DNA of 64,000 bases from Microlunatus kandeliicorticis (lineage in GTDB: Bacteria > Actinomycetota > Actinomycetes > Propionibacteriales > Propionibacteriaceae), in NCBI RefSeq assembly GCF_014137855.1, contig NZ_JACGWT010000002.1, positions 558,001 to 622,000 of the forward strand, written 5' to 3'. Below are positions 41,179-50,034 of the stretch, in pieces. Position numbers and translations under genes: made by a program. The notes under the pieces are model-generated. The model was not told the origin of the DNA. It did not search any database and saw only the letters and a list, made by a program, of their open reading frames with translations. The first letter of the stretch is position 1, and each line of letters begins with the position of its first letter.

Positions 41179-42192
41179 ATGCGCATCGTCCAGGTCGGAC
41201 TCGGTGGGTTCGGACGCGACTGGGCCAGGAACGTCATCCCGCGGGTGCCCGAGGTGGAGGTGGTGGCGACCGCCGACGTCTTCGCGGGCTCGCGGCAGGC
41301 CGCGATCAGCGCCGGGCTCACCACCGAGGCCGACTGCTTCGAGACCGCCGAGGAGGCTATCGCGCACGCCGACGCCGAGGCGGTGCTGGTCACCGCCAGC
41401 CTGGTCGGGCACGTCCCGGCCGCCCGGGCGGCGCTCGAGGCGGGCAAGCACGTGATGATCGAGAAGCCGTTCGCCCCGAGCGTGGCCGAGGCCGAGGAAC
41501 TGGTCGCGCTGGCGGCCTCGCGCGGTCTGACCATCGCGGTCAGCCAGAACTACCGGTTCTTCCCGGCCGTCCGCGCCGTCCAGCGACTGGTCGCCGAGGA
41601 GACCTACGGCGCGCTGCACGCGGTCGAGCTCGACTTCCGGCAGTTCTCCGGCGCCGACGGCCCCGGCCCGCACCACGCGCTCGCCGAGCCGCTGCTGGTG
41701 GACATGTCGATCCACCACTTCGACCTGATCCGGGCCGTCCTCGGGCGCGAGGTCACCCGCGTCGACCTGCGCACCTGGGACCCCGCGTGGTCGCTGTTCA
41801 CCGGCCCGTCGGTCGGCACCGGGGTCATCGAGTCCGGCCCGGACCTGGTCACCAGCTACCGCGGCAGCTGGGTCAGCCGCGGTCCCCGGACCACCTGGGC
41901 GGGGGAGTGGCGGATGGACTTCGCCGACGCCGAGGTGTGGTGGACCAGCCGCGGCGACGGCCCCGAGGGCTGGCGCTCCGACGAGGTGCGGGTCCGCACC
42001 GGCGGCACCGTGGAGAAGCTTGAACTGCCCACGGTCGAGCGCACCGACCGGGCCGGCAGCCTGACCGAGTTCGTCACCAGCATCCAGGCCGGACGCGAGC
42101 CGGAGATCTCCGGACGTCGCAACCTGGCCACGCTGGCCACCACCTACGCGGCGGTCGAATCGGCCCGCACCCGCGGACCGGTCACCCTCTGA
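41179..42192 (+). CDS. Gfo/Idh/MocA-family oxidoreductase
   Basis: This 337-residue protein has the Rossmann motif VGLGGFGRDWARN (residues 5-17), an EKPF motif (about residue 95) with the catalytic Lys, and a DMSIHHFDLIRAVLG segment supplying the second catalytic His. The family oxidises or epimerises sugars and inositols with NAD(P). A FPAVRAVQRLV segment is also typical. It is preceded by GGAGGGGAAC. Its 3' end overlaps the convergent kinase-like gene by 11 bases. Substrate not assignable. Confidence 0.9.
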   Translation: MRIVQVGLGGFGRDWARNVIPRVPEVEVVATADVFAGSRQAAISAGLTTEADCFETAEEAIAHADAEAVLVTASLVGHVPAARAALEAGKHVMIEKPFAPSVAEAEELVALAASRGLTIAVSQNYRFFPAVRAVQRLVAEETYGALHAVELDFRQFSGADGPGPHHALAEPLLVDMSIHHFDLIRAVLGREVTRVDLRTWDPAWSLFTGPSVGTGVIESGPDLVTSYRGSWVSRGPRTTWAGEWRMDFADAEVWWTSRGDGPEGWRSDEVRVRTGGTVEKLELPTVERTDRAGSLTEFVTSIQAGREPEISGRRNLATLATTYAAVESARTRGPVTL

Positions 42193-42763
42193 ACCCGCGG
42201 TCGCGGAGCGCGGCCAGGATCCGTTCCGCGTTGACCGGGGGCGGGGTGTTGGTGGTGTCCAGCGTGATCGCCTCGGTGGCCGGCGGTGCGAACAGCCGGG
42301 TGGTCTGCCGGTAGCGCCGGTAGCCCTCCGGGTCGGCGCCCTTGCGGAGCGCGATCCGGTCCGGGTTGGCGATCCGGGACACCTCGACGTCGATGTCGCA
42401 GTCGAGCACCACGGCCAGGAAGACCGATCCCCGCCGCCCCGCCAGGCCGCGGATCTGCGCGTACTCCTCGCCACCGGCCGCGTCGTCGAGCAGCACGTCG
42501 GTGAACACGTAGCTGTTCGTGGCCGGCGCGAGGTCCTCGATCGTCCCGAGCACGGCCTGGCGGATCGGCACCACCCGTTCCCAGATCTCCGGCGGCAGCG
42601 GCGCGACGCCGTCCCAGCGGAACAGCTCGAGCAACGGACGGTTGATCAAGGCGTTGTCGACGAGGACGCCGTCGAGGAGGGCGGCCAGCTCGGCGCCGAC
42701 GGTCCGCTTGCCCATCGCCGGGTAGCCGAGCATCAGCACCACGCAGGTCCGCGAACCGTCCAC
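42182..42763 (-). CDS. AAA/P-loop kinase-like protein
   Basis: This 193-residue protein has a Walker A loop GYPAMGKRT at residues 13-21 and a layout like small nucleotide or sugar kinases (a DVLLDDAAGG segment; a lid region with RIANPDRIALRKGADPEGY). A phosphotransferase role is likely but the substrate is unknown. The Asn-rich and Asp-containing strand VVLDCDIDVEVSR follows the pattern of shikimate or gluconate kinase homologues. It overlaps the 3' end of the Gfo gene. Confidence 0.8.
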   Translation of the reverse strand: MDGSRTCVVLMLGYPAMGKRTVGAELAALLDGVLVDNALINRPLLELFRWDGVAPLPPEIWERVVPIRQAVLGTIEDLAPATNSYVFTDVLLDDAAGGEEYAQIRGLAGRRGSVFLAVVLDCDIDVEVSRIANPDRIALRKGADPEGYRRYRQTTRLFAPPATEAITLDTTNTPPPVNAERILAALRDRGFRG

Positions 42764-42904
42764 GTGCGGACCCTAGCCGGGCCCGGCTGCGGTGCTGATC
42801 ATGCGGTCGACGAACCCGGCGGCCGGGTGTCACGCGGGTTTCTTTCGGGTGACGGCGTGACGCCGCGATTGGTCTCGGAGCGTTCGACCCGGAAGGATGT
42901 GTGG

Positions 42905-44467
42905 ATGATCGACCTCGACGCCCTCCTGCTGGAAGGCGCCGTGGTGGTGATCGCCGCCATTCTTGCTGCCCGCGTCGGTTCCCGCTTCGGCCTGCCGGCG
43001 CTGCTGCTGTTCCTCGGTCTCGGCATGGCCATGGGCGACGCCGGACTCGGCATCCGCTTCGACGACGCCTCGCTGGCCCGGGCTCTCGGCTTCGGCGCGC
43101 TGGTGCTGATCCTGGCCGAGGGCGGCCTGACCACCCGCTGGGCCGACATCCGCAACTCGATCGGCATCGCCGGTCTGCTGGCCACCGTCGGGACCTTGAT
43201 CAGCGTCGCGCTGATGGCCCTGTTCGGCCACTTCGTGCTCGGGCTCGACGTGTGGATCGCGATCCTGCTGGGAGCGGTGACCTCGCCGACCGACGCCGCC
43301 GCGGTGTTCGCCGTGCTCCGCCGGGTCCCGCTGCCGCACAAGATCCGCGGCGCGCTCGAGGCCGAGTCAGGCCTCAACGACGCTCCGACCGTGCTGCTGG
43401 TGGTCGCGGCCAGTACCGCCGCCCTGGCCGGGAGCGGCGGCGAGGAGCACACCAGCCTCGGCGTCGTCCTCGCGCTGATCCCGGCCGAGATCGTCGGCGG
43501 TGTGGCCATCGGACTGGTGCTCGGCTGGCTCGGCGTCCAGTTGCTCCGCCGGGTCGCGCTGCCGTCGTCCGGTCTCTACCCGCTGGCCGCGCTGGTCTGG
43601 GCGGTGTTCGCCTACGGGGTGGCCGCCGAGATCCACACCTCGGGCTTCGCCGCGGTCTACCTGGCCGGGCTGGTGCTCGGCAACGCCAACCTGCCGCACC
43701 GCGCCGCCACCCGGTCGTTCGTCGAGGGGATCGGCTGGGTCGCGCAGATCGGGCTGTTCGTGATGCTCGGGCTGCTGGCCTCGCCCGGCCGGATCACCTG
43801 GAGCACGGTGGGGATCGCGCTGGCCGCCGGCCTGTTCCTCACCTTCGTGGCCCGCCCGCTGTCGGTGTTCGCCAGCGCCGTCTGGTTCCGGGTCCCGCTG
43901 GCCGACCAGGCGTTCCTGTCCTGGGCCGGGCTCCGGGGTGCGGTGCCGATCGTGCTGGCCACCATCCCGCTGGCCGAGGGGGTGCCGGGCGCGACGCTGC
44001 TGTTCGACGTGGTGCTGGTCTTCGTCATCGTCTTCACGCTGCTGCAGGGGCCGACGTTGCCGTGGCTGGCCGACCGGCTCGGACTGACCCGGCGGCTCGA
44101 GCCGAGTGACGTCGAGGTCGAGGTCGCACCGCTGGACAAGATCTCCGCCGACCTGCTCCAGGTCACCGTCCCGTTCGGGTCCCGGCTCAGCGGGATCGAG
44201 GTCGGCGAGCTCCGGCTGCCGCGGCACTCGGTGATCTCGCTGATCATCCGCGACTCGGCGCCGATGGTGCCGGTCGACCGCGAGCGGCTCAAGATCGGGG
44301 ACGAGCTGTTGATCGTCACGCCGAGCGCGCAGCGCGAGCAGACCGAACGCCGGCTCCGCGCCCTCGGCCGGCACGGTCGTCTCGCGCGCTGGCACGCGGC
44401 CGAGCCGGACGAGACCCCGCGGCGGGTCCGGAACCCGTTCGTCCGCCGCGAGCGGGAGCGGGACTAG
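42905..44467 (+). CDS. CPA1-type cation/proton antiporter with C-terminal TrkA_C-like domain
   Basis: This 520-residue protein has about twelve helices. GAVTSPTDAAAVFAVLR is the conserved ion-binding Asp pair region, and ESGLNDAPTVLLV is the second hallmark. After the membrane part a cytosolic tail (about 400-520) contains a TrkA_C-like fold (FGSRLSGIEVGELRLPRHSVIS, KIGDELLIVT), as in potassium/proton antiporters such as CvrA. Potassium export is the favoured role. ATG 42905 follows GGAAGGA; a GTG 6 bases earlier is an alternative. It overlaps the convergent LytR_C gene by 4 bases. Confidence 0.9.
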   Translation: MIDLDALLLEGAVVVIAAILAARVGSRFGLPALLLFLGLGMAMGDAGLGIRFDDASLARALGFGALVLILAEGGLTTRWADIRNSIGIAGLLATVGTLISVALMALFGHFVLGLDVWIAILLGAVTSPTDAAAVFAVLRRVPLPHKIRGALEAESGLNDAPTVLLVVAASTAALAGSGGEEHTSLGVVLALIPAEIVGGVAIGLVLGWLGVQLLRRVALPSSGLYPLAALVWAVFAYGVAAEIHTSGFAAVYLAGLVLGNANLPHRAATRSFVEGIGWVAQIGLFVMLGLLASPGRITWSTVGIALAAGLFLTFVARPLSVFASAVWFRVPLADQAFLSWAGLRGAVPIVLATIPLAEGVPGATLLFDVVLVFVIVFTLLQGPTLPWLADRLGLTRRLEPSDVEVEVAPLDKISADLLQVTVPFGSRLSGIEVGELRLPRHSVISLIIRDSAPMVPVDRERLKIGDELLIVTPSAQREQTERRLRALGRHGRLARWHAAEPDETPRRVRNPFVRRERERD

Positions 44468-44994
44468 CCGGCCTGTTTCGCCGAGGGGCTGGCCGACTCC
44501 GCCGGCAGGCAGACGGTGTCGCTCGAGACCGGGTAGGACGTCTTGGCCTTGCCGTTGAAGCCGCCGTACTGGCTGCCGACCATCACGTCGACGGTCCGGT
44601 CAGCGCGTCCGTCGGCCTTGACCGTGGCGTTCTTGAAGAAGCTCTTGACCAGCAGCACCTCGGGGTTCTTGGCCCCGTTGCCGATGATCACCGTCTTCGT
44701 CACCTTGGTGTCGGTGTTCTGCGGCGGCAGCGTGTTGAACTTCTTGTTGCGCAGCTGCTGGCTGACGTCCCCGGCCAGCCCGCGCTTGTTCCCGCCGTTG
44801 AACACCTGGACGGTGACCTGGCTGCTGAGCAGCTGGCGCTTGGTCACCTTGGTCGGCACGCACGGCGTCTGCGGGGCGGGCGGCGACGGCTTGATGATGT
44901 TGTTCCAGCCCCACCACGCGCCGTAGCAGAGGATGGCCAGCAGCACCAGCAGCGTCAGCGGGGTGCGGATGACCCGGAACACCCGACCGATCAC
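44464..44994 (-). CDS. LytR C-terminal-domain membrane protein
   Basis: This 176-residue protein has one N-terminal membrane helix (about residues 12-31), then a periplasmic part matching the LytR_C fold (VTVQVFNGGNKRGLAGDVSQQL, with VLLVKSFFKNATVKADG later). LytR_C domains accompany cell-wall ligases but here stand alone. It begins at a GTG overlapping the stop of the VapB-like gene (GTGA), so the two are co-transcribed. Its function in the cell envelope is unproven. Confidence 0.85.
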   Translation of the reverse strand: MIGRVFRVIRTPLTLLVLLAILCYGAWWGWNNIIKPSPPAPQTPCVPTKVTKRQLLSSQVTVQVFNGGNKRGLAGDVSQQLRNKKFNTLPPQNTDTKVTKTVIIGNGAKNPEVLLVKSFFKNATVKADGRADRTVDVMVGSQYGGFNGKAKTSYPVSSDTVCLPAESASPSAKQAG

Positions 44995-45284
44995 TTGAGC
45001 TCCAGCACCCGGGCGTGCATGGTCTGGCGTTGCTGGAGCGCAGCCCGGAGCGCCCGGTGCAGGCCGTCCTCGAGGTAGAGGTCGCCCCGCCAGGAGACGA
45101 CGTGGGCGAACAGGTCGCCGTAGAAGGTCGAGTCCTCCTCGAGCAGGGCCTCCAGATCCAGGGTCCGTTTGGTGGTGACCAGCTGATCAAGGCGCACCTG
45201 GTGCGGAGCAATGGCAGCCCACTGCTTCTGCACGTACCCGTGGTCCGGGTACGGGCGTACGTCACCGACGCGCTTGAAAATCAC
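44991..45284 (-). CDS. VapB-like conserved actinobacterial protein
   Basis: This 97-residue protein reads IFKRVGDVRPYPDHG, LVTTKRTLDLEALLEEDSTF, VVSWRGDLYLEDGLHRALRA. Databases tend to label this widespread family a VapB-type antitoxin, but no VapC toxin is next to it and its length and conservation argue for a housekeeping role. The C-terminal part contains ParB-like residues (HRALRAAL). GTG 45284 follows TACAGT (45296-45291) by 6 bases, so it is leaderless. It is upstream of the LytR_C gene. Confidence 0.8.
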   Translation of the reverse strand: MIFKRVGDVRPYPDHGYVQKQWAAIAPHQVRLDQLVTTKRTLDLEALLEEDSTFYGDLFAHVVSWRGDLYLEDGLHRALRAALQQRQTMHARVLELK

Positions 45285-45446
45285 CCGGTCACTGTAGCCA
45301 AGCCGGTCGGGGCCACCCGAGCACGACATCGTCACGATTCGGTCCCGGCCGGGCTCCGACCCGGCTCGTCCGGGACCTCCGGGCCGGTCGGAACCCGACT
45401 CCGGAGTCCTCCCGCGCGCTCGCGGGCGCTGTGGCACGCTGAGCCC

Positions 45447-47012
45447 ATGAGCGAGGCGAGCAACGCCGACGAGGTCACCGAGATCCGCGCCGGCTACACG
45501 TTCGACGAGGCCGCGATCGACCTCGGGGTGCTGATGGAGGCCGACCAGCCGGTGCCCGACGCGCGGGTGCGGATCCCGCTGTCGATGCTCAACCGGCACG
45601 GTCTGGTCGCGGGGGCCACCGGCACCGGCAAGACCAAGACCCTCCAGGTGCTGGCCGAGCAGATCTCAGCGGCCGGCGTCCCGGTCTTCGCGGCCGACGT
45701 CAAGGGCGACCTGTCGGGCATCGCCTCACCGGGTGAGGCGAGCGACAAGCTGGCCAAGCGGACCGCGAAGATCGGTCAGGACTGGCACCCGCAGGGCGCC
45801 CCGACCCGGTTCCTGGCGCTCGGCGGGCAGGGCATCGGGCTGCCGGTGCGGGTGACCATGAGCGCCTTCGGCCCGGTGCTGCTCTCCAAGGTGCTCGAGC
45901 TCAACGAGACCCAGGAGTCGACGCTCGGGCTGGTGTTCCACTACGCCGACAAGGCCGGGCTGCCGCTGCTCGACCTGTCCGACCTGCGCGCCGTGCTGCA
46001 GTTCCTCACCTCCGACGAGGGCAAGGCCGAGCTGTCCGCCATCGGCGGGATCTCCGCCTCCACCGTCGGGGTCATCCTGCGGTCGTTGATCAACTTCAGC
46101 GACCAGGGCGCGGACGCGTTCTTCGGGGAGCCCGAGTTCGACACCGCCGACCTGCTGGCCCTCGACCCGTCGGGCCGGGGCATCGTCACGCTGCTCGAGC
46201 TGCCCAACCTGCAGGACCGGCCGCAGGTGTTCTCCACCTTCCTGATGTGGCTGCTGGCCGACCTGTTCCACGACCTGCCCGAGGTCGGTGACGCCGACAA
46301 GCCCAAGCTGGTCTTCTTCTTCGACGAGGCGCACCTGCTGTTCACCGGTGCCTCGAAGGCCTTCCTCAACTCGATCACCCAGACGGTCCGGCTGATCCGC
46401 TCCAAGGGCGTCGGGATCTTCTTCGTCACCCAGACGCCCAAGGACGTCCCCGACGACGTGCTGGCCCAGCTCGGCTCGCGGGTGCAGCACCAGCTGCGCG
46501 CACACACCCCGAACGACGCCAAGGCGCTCAAGCAGACGGTGGCGACCTTCCCGAAGTCGCACTACGACCTCGAGTCGGTGCTCACCGAGCTGGGCATCGG
46601 CGAGGCCATCGTCACCGTGATGGACCCCGACGGCGCCCCGACGCCGGTGGCCTGGACCCGGATGCTGGCTCCGCAGTCGCTGATGGCGCCGACGCCGGCC
46701 GACCAGATGCAGGCCAGCGTGCAGAACTCGCCGCTGGCCGCGAAGTACCTGCAGCCGATCGACCGGGAGTCCGCCCGGGAGATGCTGGCCAAGCGGCTCG
46801 ACGCCGGGTCGCGGGCCGCGCAGGCCGAGGCGCCGGCCACCGCTCCGCAGGCACCGGCCCCGCAGCAGCGTCGTGAACCGGCGCCACGGGCGCGCCAGGA
46901 GAAGGGGATGGTCGAGCAGATCGTCAACTCCCCGATCGTCCGCGACCTGGCCCGCACCGCCGGCCGGGAGATCTTCCGCGGCCTGTTCGGTACCGCGCGC
47001 CGGCGTCGCTGA
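45447..47012 (+). CDS. HerA-like/DUF853 ATPase
   Basis: This 521-residue protein has Walker A ATGTGKTKT (about residues 58-66) and Walker B VFFFDEAHLLF (about 292-302), followed by IFFVTQTPKDVPDDVLAQLG. This pattern is that of the bacterial DUF853 branch of the HerA/FtsK ATPases, which are hexameric and may translocate DNA. The C-terminal 100 residues are Ala/Pro/Arg-rich, followed by a short conserved end (VRDLARTAGREIFRGLFG). ATG 45447 follows CACGCT by 6 bases. It diverges from the VapB-like gene. Confidence 0.88.
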   Translation: MSEASNADEVTEIRAGYTFDEAAIDLGVLMEADQPVPDARVRIPLSMLNRHGLVAGATGTGKTKTLQVLAEQISAAGVPVFAADVKGDLSGIASPGEASDKLAKRTAKIGQDWHPQGAPTRFLALGGQGIGLPVRVTMSAFGPVLLSKVLELNETQESTLGLVFHYADKAGLPLLDLSDLRAVLQFLTSDEGKAELSAIGGISASTVGVILRSLINFSDQGADAFFGEPEFDTADLLALDPSGRGIVTLLELPNLQDRPQVFSTFLMWLLADLFHDLPEVGDADKPKLVFFFDEAHLLFTGASKAFLNSITQTVRLIRSKGVGIFFVTQTPKDVPDDVLAQLGSRVQHQLRAHTPNDAKALKQTVATFPKSHYDLESVLTELGIGEAIVTVMDPDGAPTPVAWTRMLAPQSLMAPTPADQMQASVQNSPLAAKYLQPIDRESAREMLAKRLDAGSRAAQAEAPATAPQAPAPQQRREPAPRARQEKGMVEQIVNSPIVRDLARTAGREIFRGLFGTARRRR

Positions 47013-47111
47013 GCTCGCCCGGCCGGTGCCGGTGCCGACAAGGGGACGTCCCCGCCACCGACGCGGGTGTGGAACCGCGCTGGTGACGGGGACGTGAGGG
47101 TCGGGCCCGGC

Positions 47112-47303
47112 TCAGACACCGAGCAGAGCGCGGAGCGCGCGCAGCCGACGGGCCACGGCCACGGGCCGTGGCTGCGGCCGTCGGGCGTCTCGACGCGCCT
47201 GCGCGGCGGCACCGAGCTGCGCGTGCCGGAGCGCGGCACGCCGGCTCCGGTCGCGTTCGGACCCGACCAGGACGAGGGCATGGTGGACGTGCATGGTGAT
47301 CAC
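47112..47303 (-). CDS. Possible small Arg-rich protein
   Basis: 63 residues, starting MITMHVHHALVLVGSERD, then a basic Ala/Arg-rich helix. Small proteins of this look are frequent in actinobacteria, but the base composition alone could produce such a frame. The rest of 47013-47556 contains a tiny ORF (47415-47468) and GC-rich hairpins, and no other gene I can see. Confidence 0.35.
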   Translation of the reverse strand: MITMHVHHALVLVGSERDRSRRAALRHAQLGAAAQARRDARRPQPRPVAVARRLRALRALLGV

Positions 47304-47414
47304 TCGCTTTCGCGGCAGGCCGGGACCGCCGGGCGCGCGTGGGCGGCGCCAGGATCGTGCGGTACCGGTGATGGGTGAGGACGCAGGGCTGAGGCAGGTC
47401 AGCCGGTCTCGTCG

Positions 47415-47468
47415 CTAAGCGACGACGGCGACGCCTCTGCGGGCGTCGAACGGAGTCATGATCATCAC
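47415..47468 (-). CDS. Possible 17-residue ORF
   Basis: GTG 47468 and two in-frame ATGs follow GGGAGGT by about eight bases. The peptide ends in TPFDARRGVAVVA before TAG. The good ribosome site is the only support. It could be a leader for the small gene at 47112-47303. Confidence 0.25.
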   Translation of the reverse strand: MMIMTPFDARRGVAVVA

Positions 47469-47556
47469 GTCGACACCTCCCATCCGAGTGACGGCGCCGG
47501 TCTGCGGCGCGAGGGCGGCCGGGCGGGATCGCCCGACCTCGAGCAGAACACTACGG

Positions 47557-47575
47557 GCGGGGTTCCGAGCCCCGC
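47557..47575 (-). terminator. Terminator of the YbjQ-type operon
   Basis: GCGGGG (minus strand, from 47575) pairs with CCCCGC around seven bases. It lies 8 bases past the TAA of the last gene of the operon. Confidence 0.55.
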
Positions 47576-47582
47576 AAAGGAT

Positions 47583-48026
47583 TTATGCGCCGAGCATCCG
47601 GGCGAGCGCGTCGCGGGCGGCGGCGTTGCGGGCAGCAAGATCACGGAGCACGGCCGCCAGGGTGGCCACCCAGGCGTCGATCCCGATCTCCTCGCGGCTG
47701 ATCACCACGCCGCGGACGACGCGCTGCCGCTCGGCCCGGACCGGCCCGCCGCGGCCCTTGGCGTGGGACAGCCGAAGCTGCAGGTCGCCGGCGCTCACCG
47801 TCACCGCGACCGGGGTGCCGTCGCGGCCGGAGAGCCGGTCGCCGAACGAGCGGGACCGCTCGACCTCGACCAGCCCGGGCGGCAGGGCGTCCCCGAGGGT
47901 GGCGGTCAGCACCCGGACCAGGGTGTCGACCTCGGCGGCGTCGGAGCGCAGCGCGGCGGCGATGAGGTCGGTCGACCCGACCGGGTCGAGCTGGTCGTCC
48001 GACGGCTCCGGGTTCTCGAGGGTCAC
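47583..48026 (-). CDS. Conserved hypothetical protein in the YbjQ operon
   Basis: This 147-residue protein has an acidic N-terminus, a beta-rich middle (VEVERSRSF, GTPVAVTVSAGDLQLRLSHAKG) and a C-terminal helix (DAWVATLAAVLRDLAARN). I do not recognise the family. It starts 37 bases after the stop of the YbjQ-type gene at 48064 and is followed by a hairpin terminator. It is the last of three minus-strand genes. Confidence 0.7.
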   Translation of the reverse strand: MTLENPEPSDDQLDPVGSTDLIAAALRSDAAEVDTLVRVLTATLGDALPPGLVEVERSRSFGDRLSGRDGTPVAVTVSAGDLQLRLSHAKGRGGPVRAERQRVVRGVVISREEIGIDAWVATLAAVLRDLAARNAAARDALARMLGA

Positions 48027-48063
48027 GTCACCACCGTAAGGGCCGGTGCGGGTCGGGCGGCGG

Positions 48064-48903
48064 TCAGTCGACCAGCGGGAGCACCAGCTGCGGCGTCTCG
48101 ATCACGTGGTCGGGACGCAGCGGGCGCACCGCGGTGCCGATGGCGAAGAACTCGGTGGTGTGCCCGCCCCACTGGTGCGGCAGCGACAGCAGCTGGACAC
48201 CGACGATGCCCTCGGCCATCAGCTGCTCGGCCTCGGCCTGCATCCGGCTCATGGCCAGCTCACGGGCGTCGTAGAGCGCCTCGGTGAACTGCGGGATCTC
48301 CACGTTCTGGCCGATGTTGCCCATCGACTGGAAGAAGCCCTGGTGGGCGATGTGGTAGACGCAGGTGCCCATCACCATCCCCAGTGGGGCGTACCCGGCC
48401 TGCACCAGGGTCCAGAAGTCCTGCCCGGACAGGTCGGAGGTGAAGGGCTGGTTCTTGTTGTTGCGCCAGCTGCCGCCGGTGGGCGGCGGGTTGTCGGCCT
48501 TGACCGCGGTGCCGACGGCGATGAACTCGGCGATGTCGTTGCCGAACTCCTTGAACTCGATCTCCAGCCGGACCGCGACGATGCCGTCGGCGCCCAGCGC
48601 GTCGGCCTCGGCCTCCATCCGGGTCATGGCGAGCTCCCGCGCGTGGTACATCGCTCCCGACAGCCGGTCGAGCTCCTGATTCTTGCTCCACGAGCGGGCC
48701 TGGAAGCCGACGTGGTAGATGCTCGACCCGAGCACCAGCCCGAGCGGTCGGAAGCCCGCCTCGCGGACCAGCAGGAACTCGTTGACCGACAGGTCGGAGG
48801 TGAACAACCCGCCCTGCGGTCCCTGGCCGCCGCCCGGACGCATGTGGGCCAGCCGGTTCAGCGCGTCGGTCGGGATGCCCATCTCGTTGTGCTGGACGCT
48901 CAT
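48064..48903 (-). CDS. Double YbjQ-type (UPF0145) protein
   Basis: This 279-residue protein contains two copies of a YbjQ-like domain (about 30-140 and 150-270). Each begins with FTSDLSVNEF or FTSDLSGQDF and includes MYHARELAMTRMEAEADALGADGIVAVRLE or its counterpart. YbjQ folds form pentameric rings and are labelled heavy-metal-binding, though this is not proven. It has no membrane segment. The gene is the second in an operon with a sister gene at 48968 and a hypothetical protein at 47583. Confidence 0.88.
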   Translation of the reverse strand: MSVQHNEMGIPTDALNRLAHMRPGGGQGPQGGLFTSDLSVNEFLLVREAGFRPLGLVLGSSIYHVGFQARSWSKNQELDRLSGAMYHARELAMTRMEAEADALGADGIVAVRLEIEFKEFGNDIAEFIAVGTAVKADNPPPTGGSWRNNKNQPFTSDLSGQDFWTLVQAGYAPLGMVMGTCVYHIAHQGFFQSMGNIGQNVEIPQFTEALYDARELAMSRMQAEAEQLMAEGIVGVQLLSLPHQWGGHTTEFFAIGTAVRPLRPDHVIETPQLVLPLVD

Positions 48904-48967
48904 CGGTTCCTCGTGGTCGGTAGTTGATCGGTCGTTGGTCGGTCGTGGTCGTGGTCGGGTCTGCGGC

Positions 48968-49882
48968 TCAGCGGCGGCGGGTCGGGATCATCCCGCCGAG
49001 CGGGACCAGCGTGCGGCTGTCGGTCAGCGGGTGCGCCTGCCGGGTGTACCGGGCGATCGCGGTGCCGACCATCAGCGACTCGGCCACGTGGTCGCGGTGG
49101 TTCTCACCCGGCTCGACCTCGAAGATCCGCAGGGTCATCGCGGACGAGATGAACCCGTCGCTGCGGAGCCGCGCGGCCTGCTCGGCGATGTCGGTGCGGA
49201 CCACGTGCCGGACGTAGGTGATCAGCTCGGTGTAGCCGCTGATCTCGGTGTTGCTCCAGCTGCTGGCCTGGCCCATGGTGCGCCAGTCGTCGTGGCGGAT
49301 GGCGAGGTCGAAGGCGTAGAGCAGGCAGTCGGGCACCCAGCCGGCCAGCAGCAGTTTGGCCACGTCGCTGCCGGACAGGTCGGTGGTGAACGGCCGCGCC
49401 GGTCGGGTTGCCGTGCGGCCGCGGACGGCGGTGCCGATGGCCATGAACTCGCGGGCACCGTCGAGCATGCTGACGCTGAGCCGGATCCCCACCACGCCGT
49501 CGGCGCCGAGCGCGGCCGCCTCCTGGAGCAGCCGGGACAGCGCGGTGCCGTAGCCGCGGCGGATCGCGTCGGCGTACGGCCGGAAGGCGGCGAACCGGCT
49601 GTCGCGGGTGCCGATCACCGGCGGCGGGGTGCTGTAGCCGCCGAGCATCCCGCCGAAGCCGCCGCCGTAGCCCATGCCCATCCAGCCACAGCCGCCGTAG
49701 CCGGACCAGCCGACGCTCTCGACGACGCAGCCCATCACCTCGCCGACGGCGTCGAAGCCGACCGAACCGAGGCCGACGGTGGCGTCCGTTGAGAGCAACG
49801 AGGTGCGGACGCCGTCGGCGCGGGCCCGGTCGATCCGGGCCTGCGCGACCGGAGGCAGCCCCCGGCCGTCCCACTGTGCCAT
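48968..49882 (-). CDS. Double YbjQ-type protein with Gly/Met-rich insert
   Basis: This 304-residue relative of the protein at 48064 has two YbjQ-like domains. One has ALGADGVVGIRLSVSMLDGAREFMAIGTAV, and the second starts at FTTDLSGSDVAKLL. The first domain holds an unusual Gly/Met/Tyr/Cys-rich insert (GYGGCGWMGMGYGGGFGG, near residue 60) with two nearby Cys. This could bind a metal or anchor a pore. It starts at ATG 49882 with GAGGAGG upstream. It is the first gene of the operon and diverges from the ncRNA-like region and the GMC gene. Confidence 0.85.
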   Translation of the reverse strand: MAQWDGRGLPPVAQARIDRARADGVRTSLLSTDATVGLGSVGFDAVGEVMGCVVESVGWSGYGGCGWMGMGYGGGFGGMLGGYSTPPPVIGTRDSRFAAFRPYADAIRRGYGTALSRLLQEAAALGADGVVGIRLSVSMLDGAREFMAIGTAVRGRTATRPARPFTTDLSGSDVAKLLLAGWVPDCLLYAFDLAIRHDDWRTMGQASSWSNTEISGYTELITYVRHVVRTDIAEQAARLRSDGFISSAMTLRIFEVEPGENHRDHVAESLMVGTAIARYTRQAHPLTDSRTLVPLGGMIPTRRR

Positions 49883-50034
49883 CGCTGATCCGCCTCCTCG
49901 GCCGCCCGACCGGACGACCCGCCACCGATCGTGCCACCCGCCCGGGTCGGCTCCGCCGGCACCGCAGCCTCACCTCAGGATTTGCTTCAGAAAGCCGCAG
50001 GATCGGCCACGGACGGGTTGCGCGAAACCTGAGC

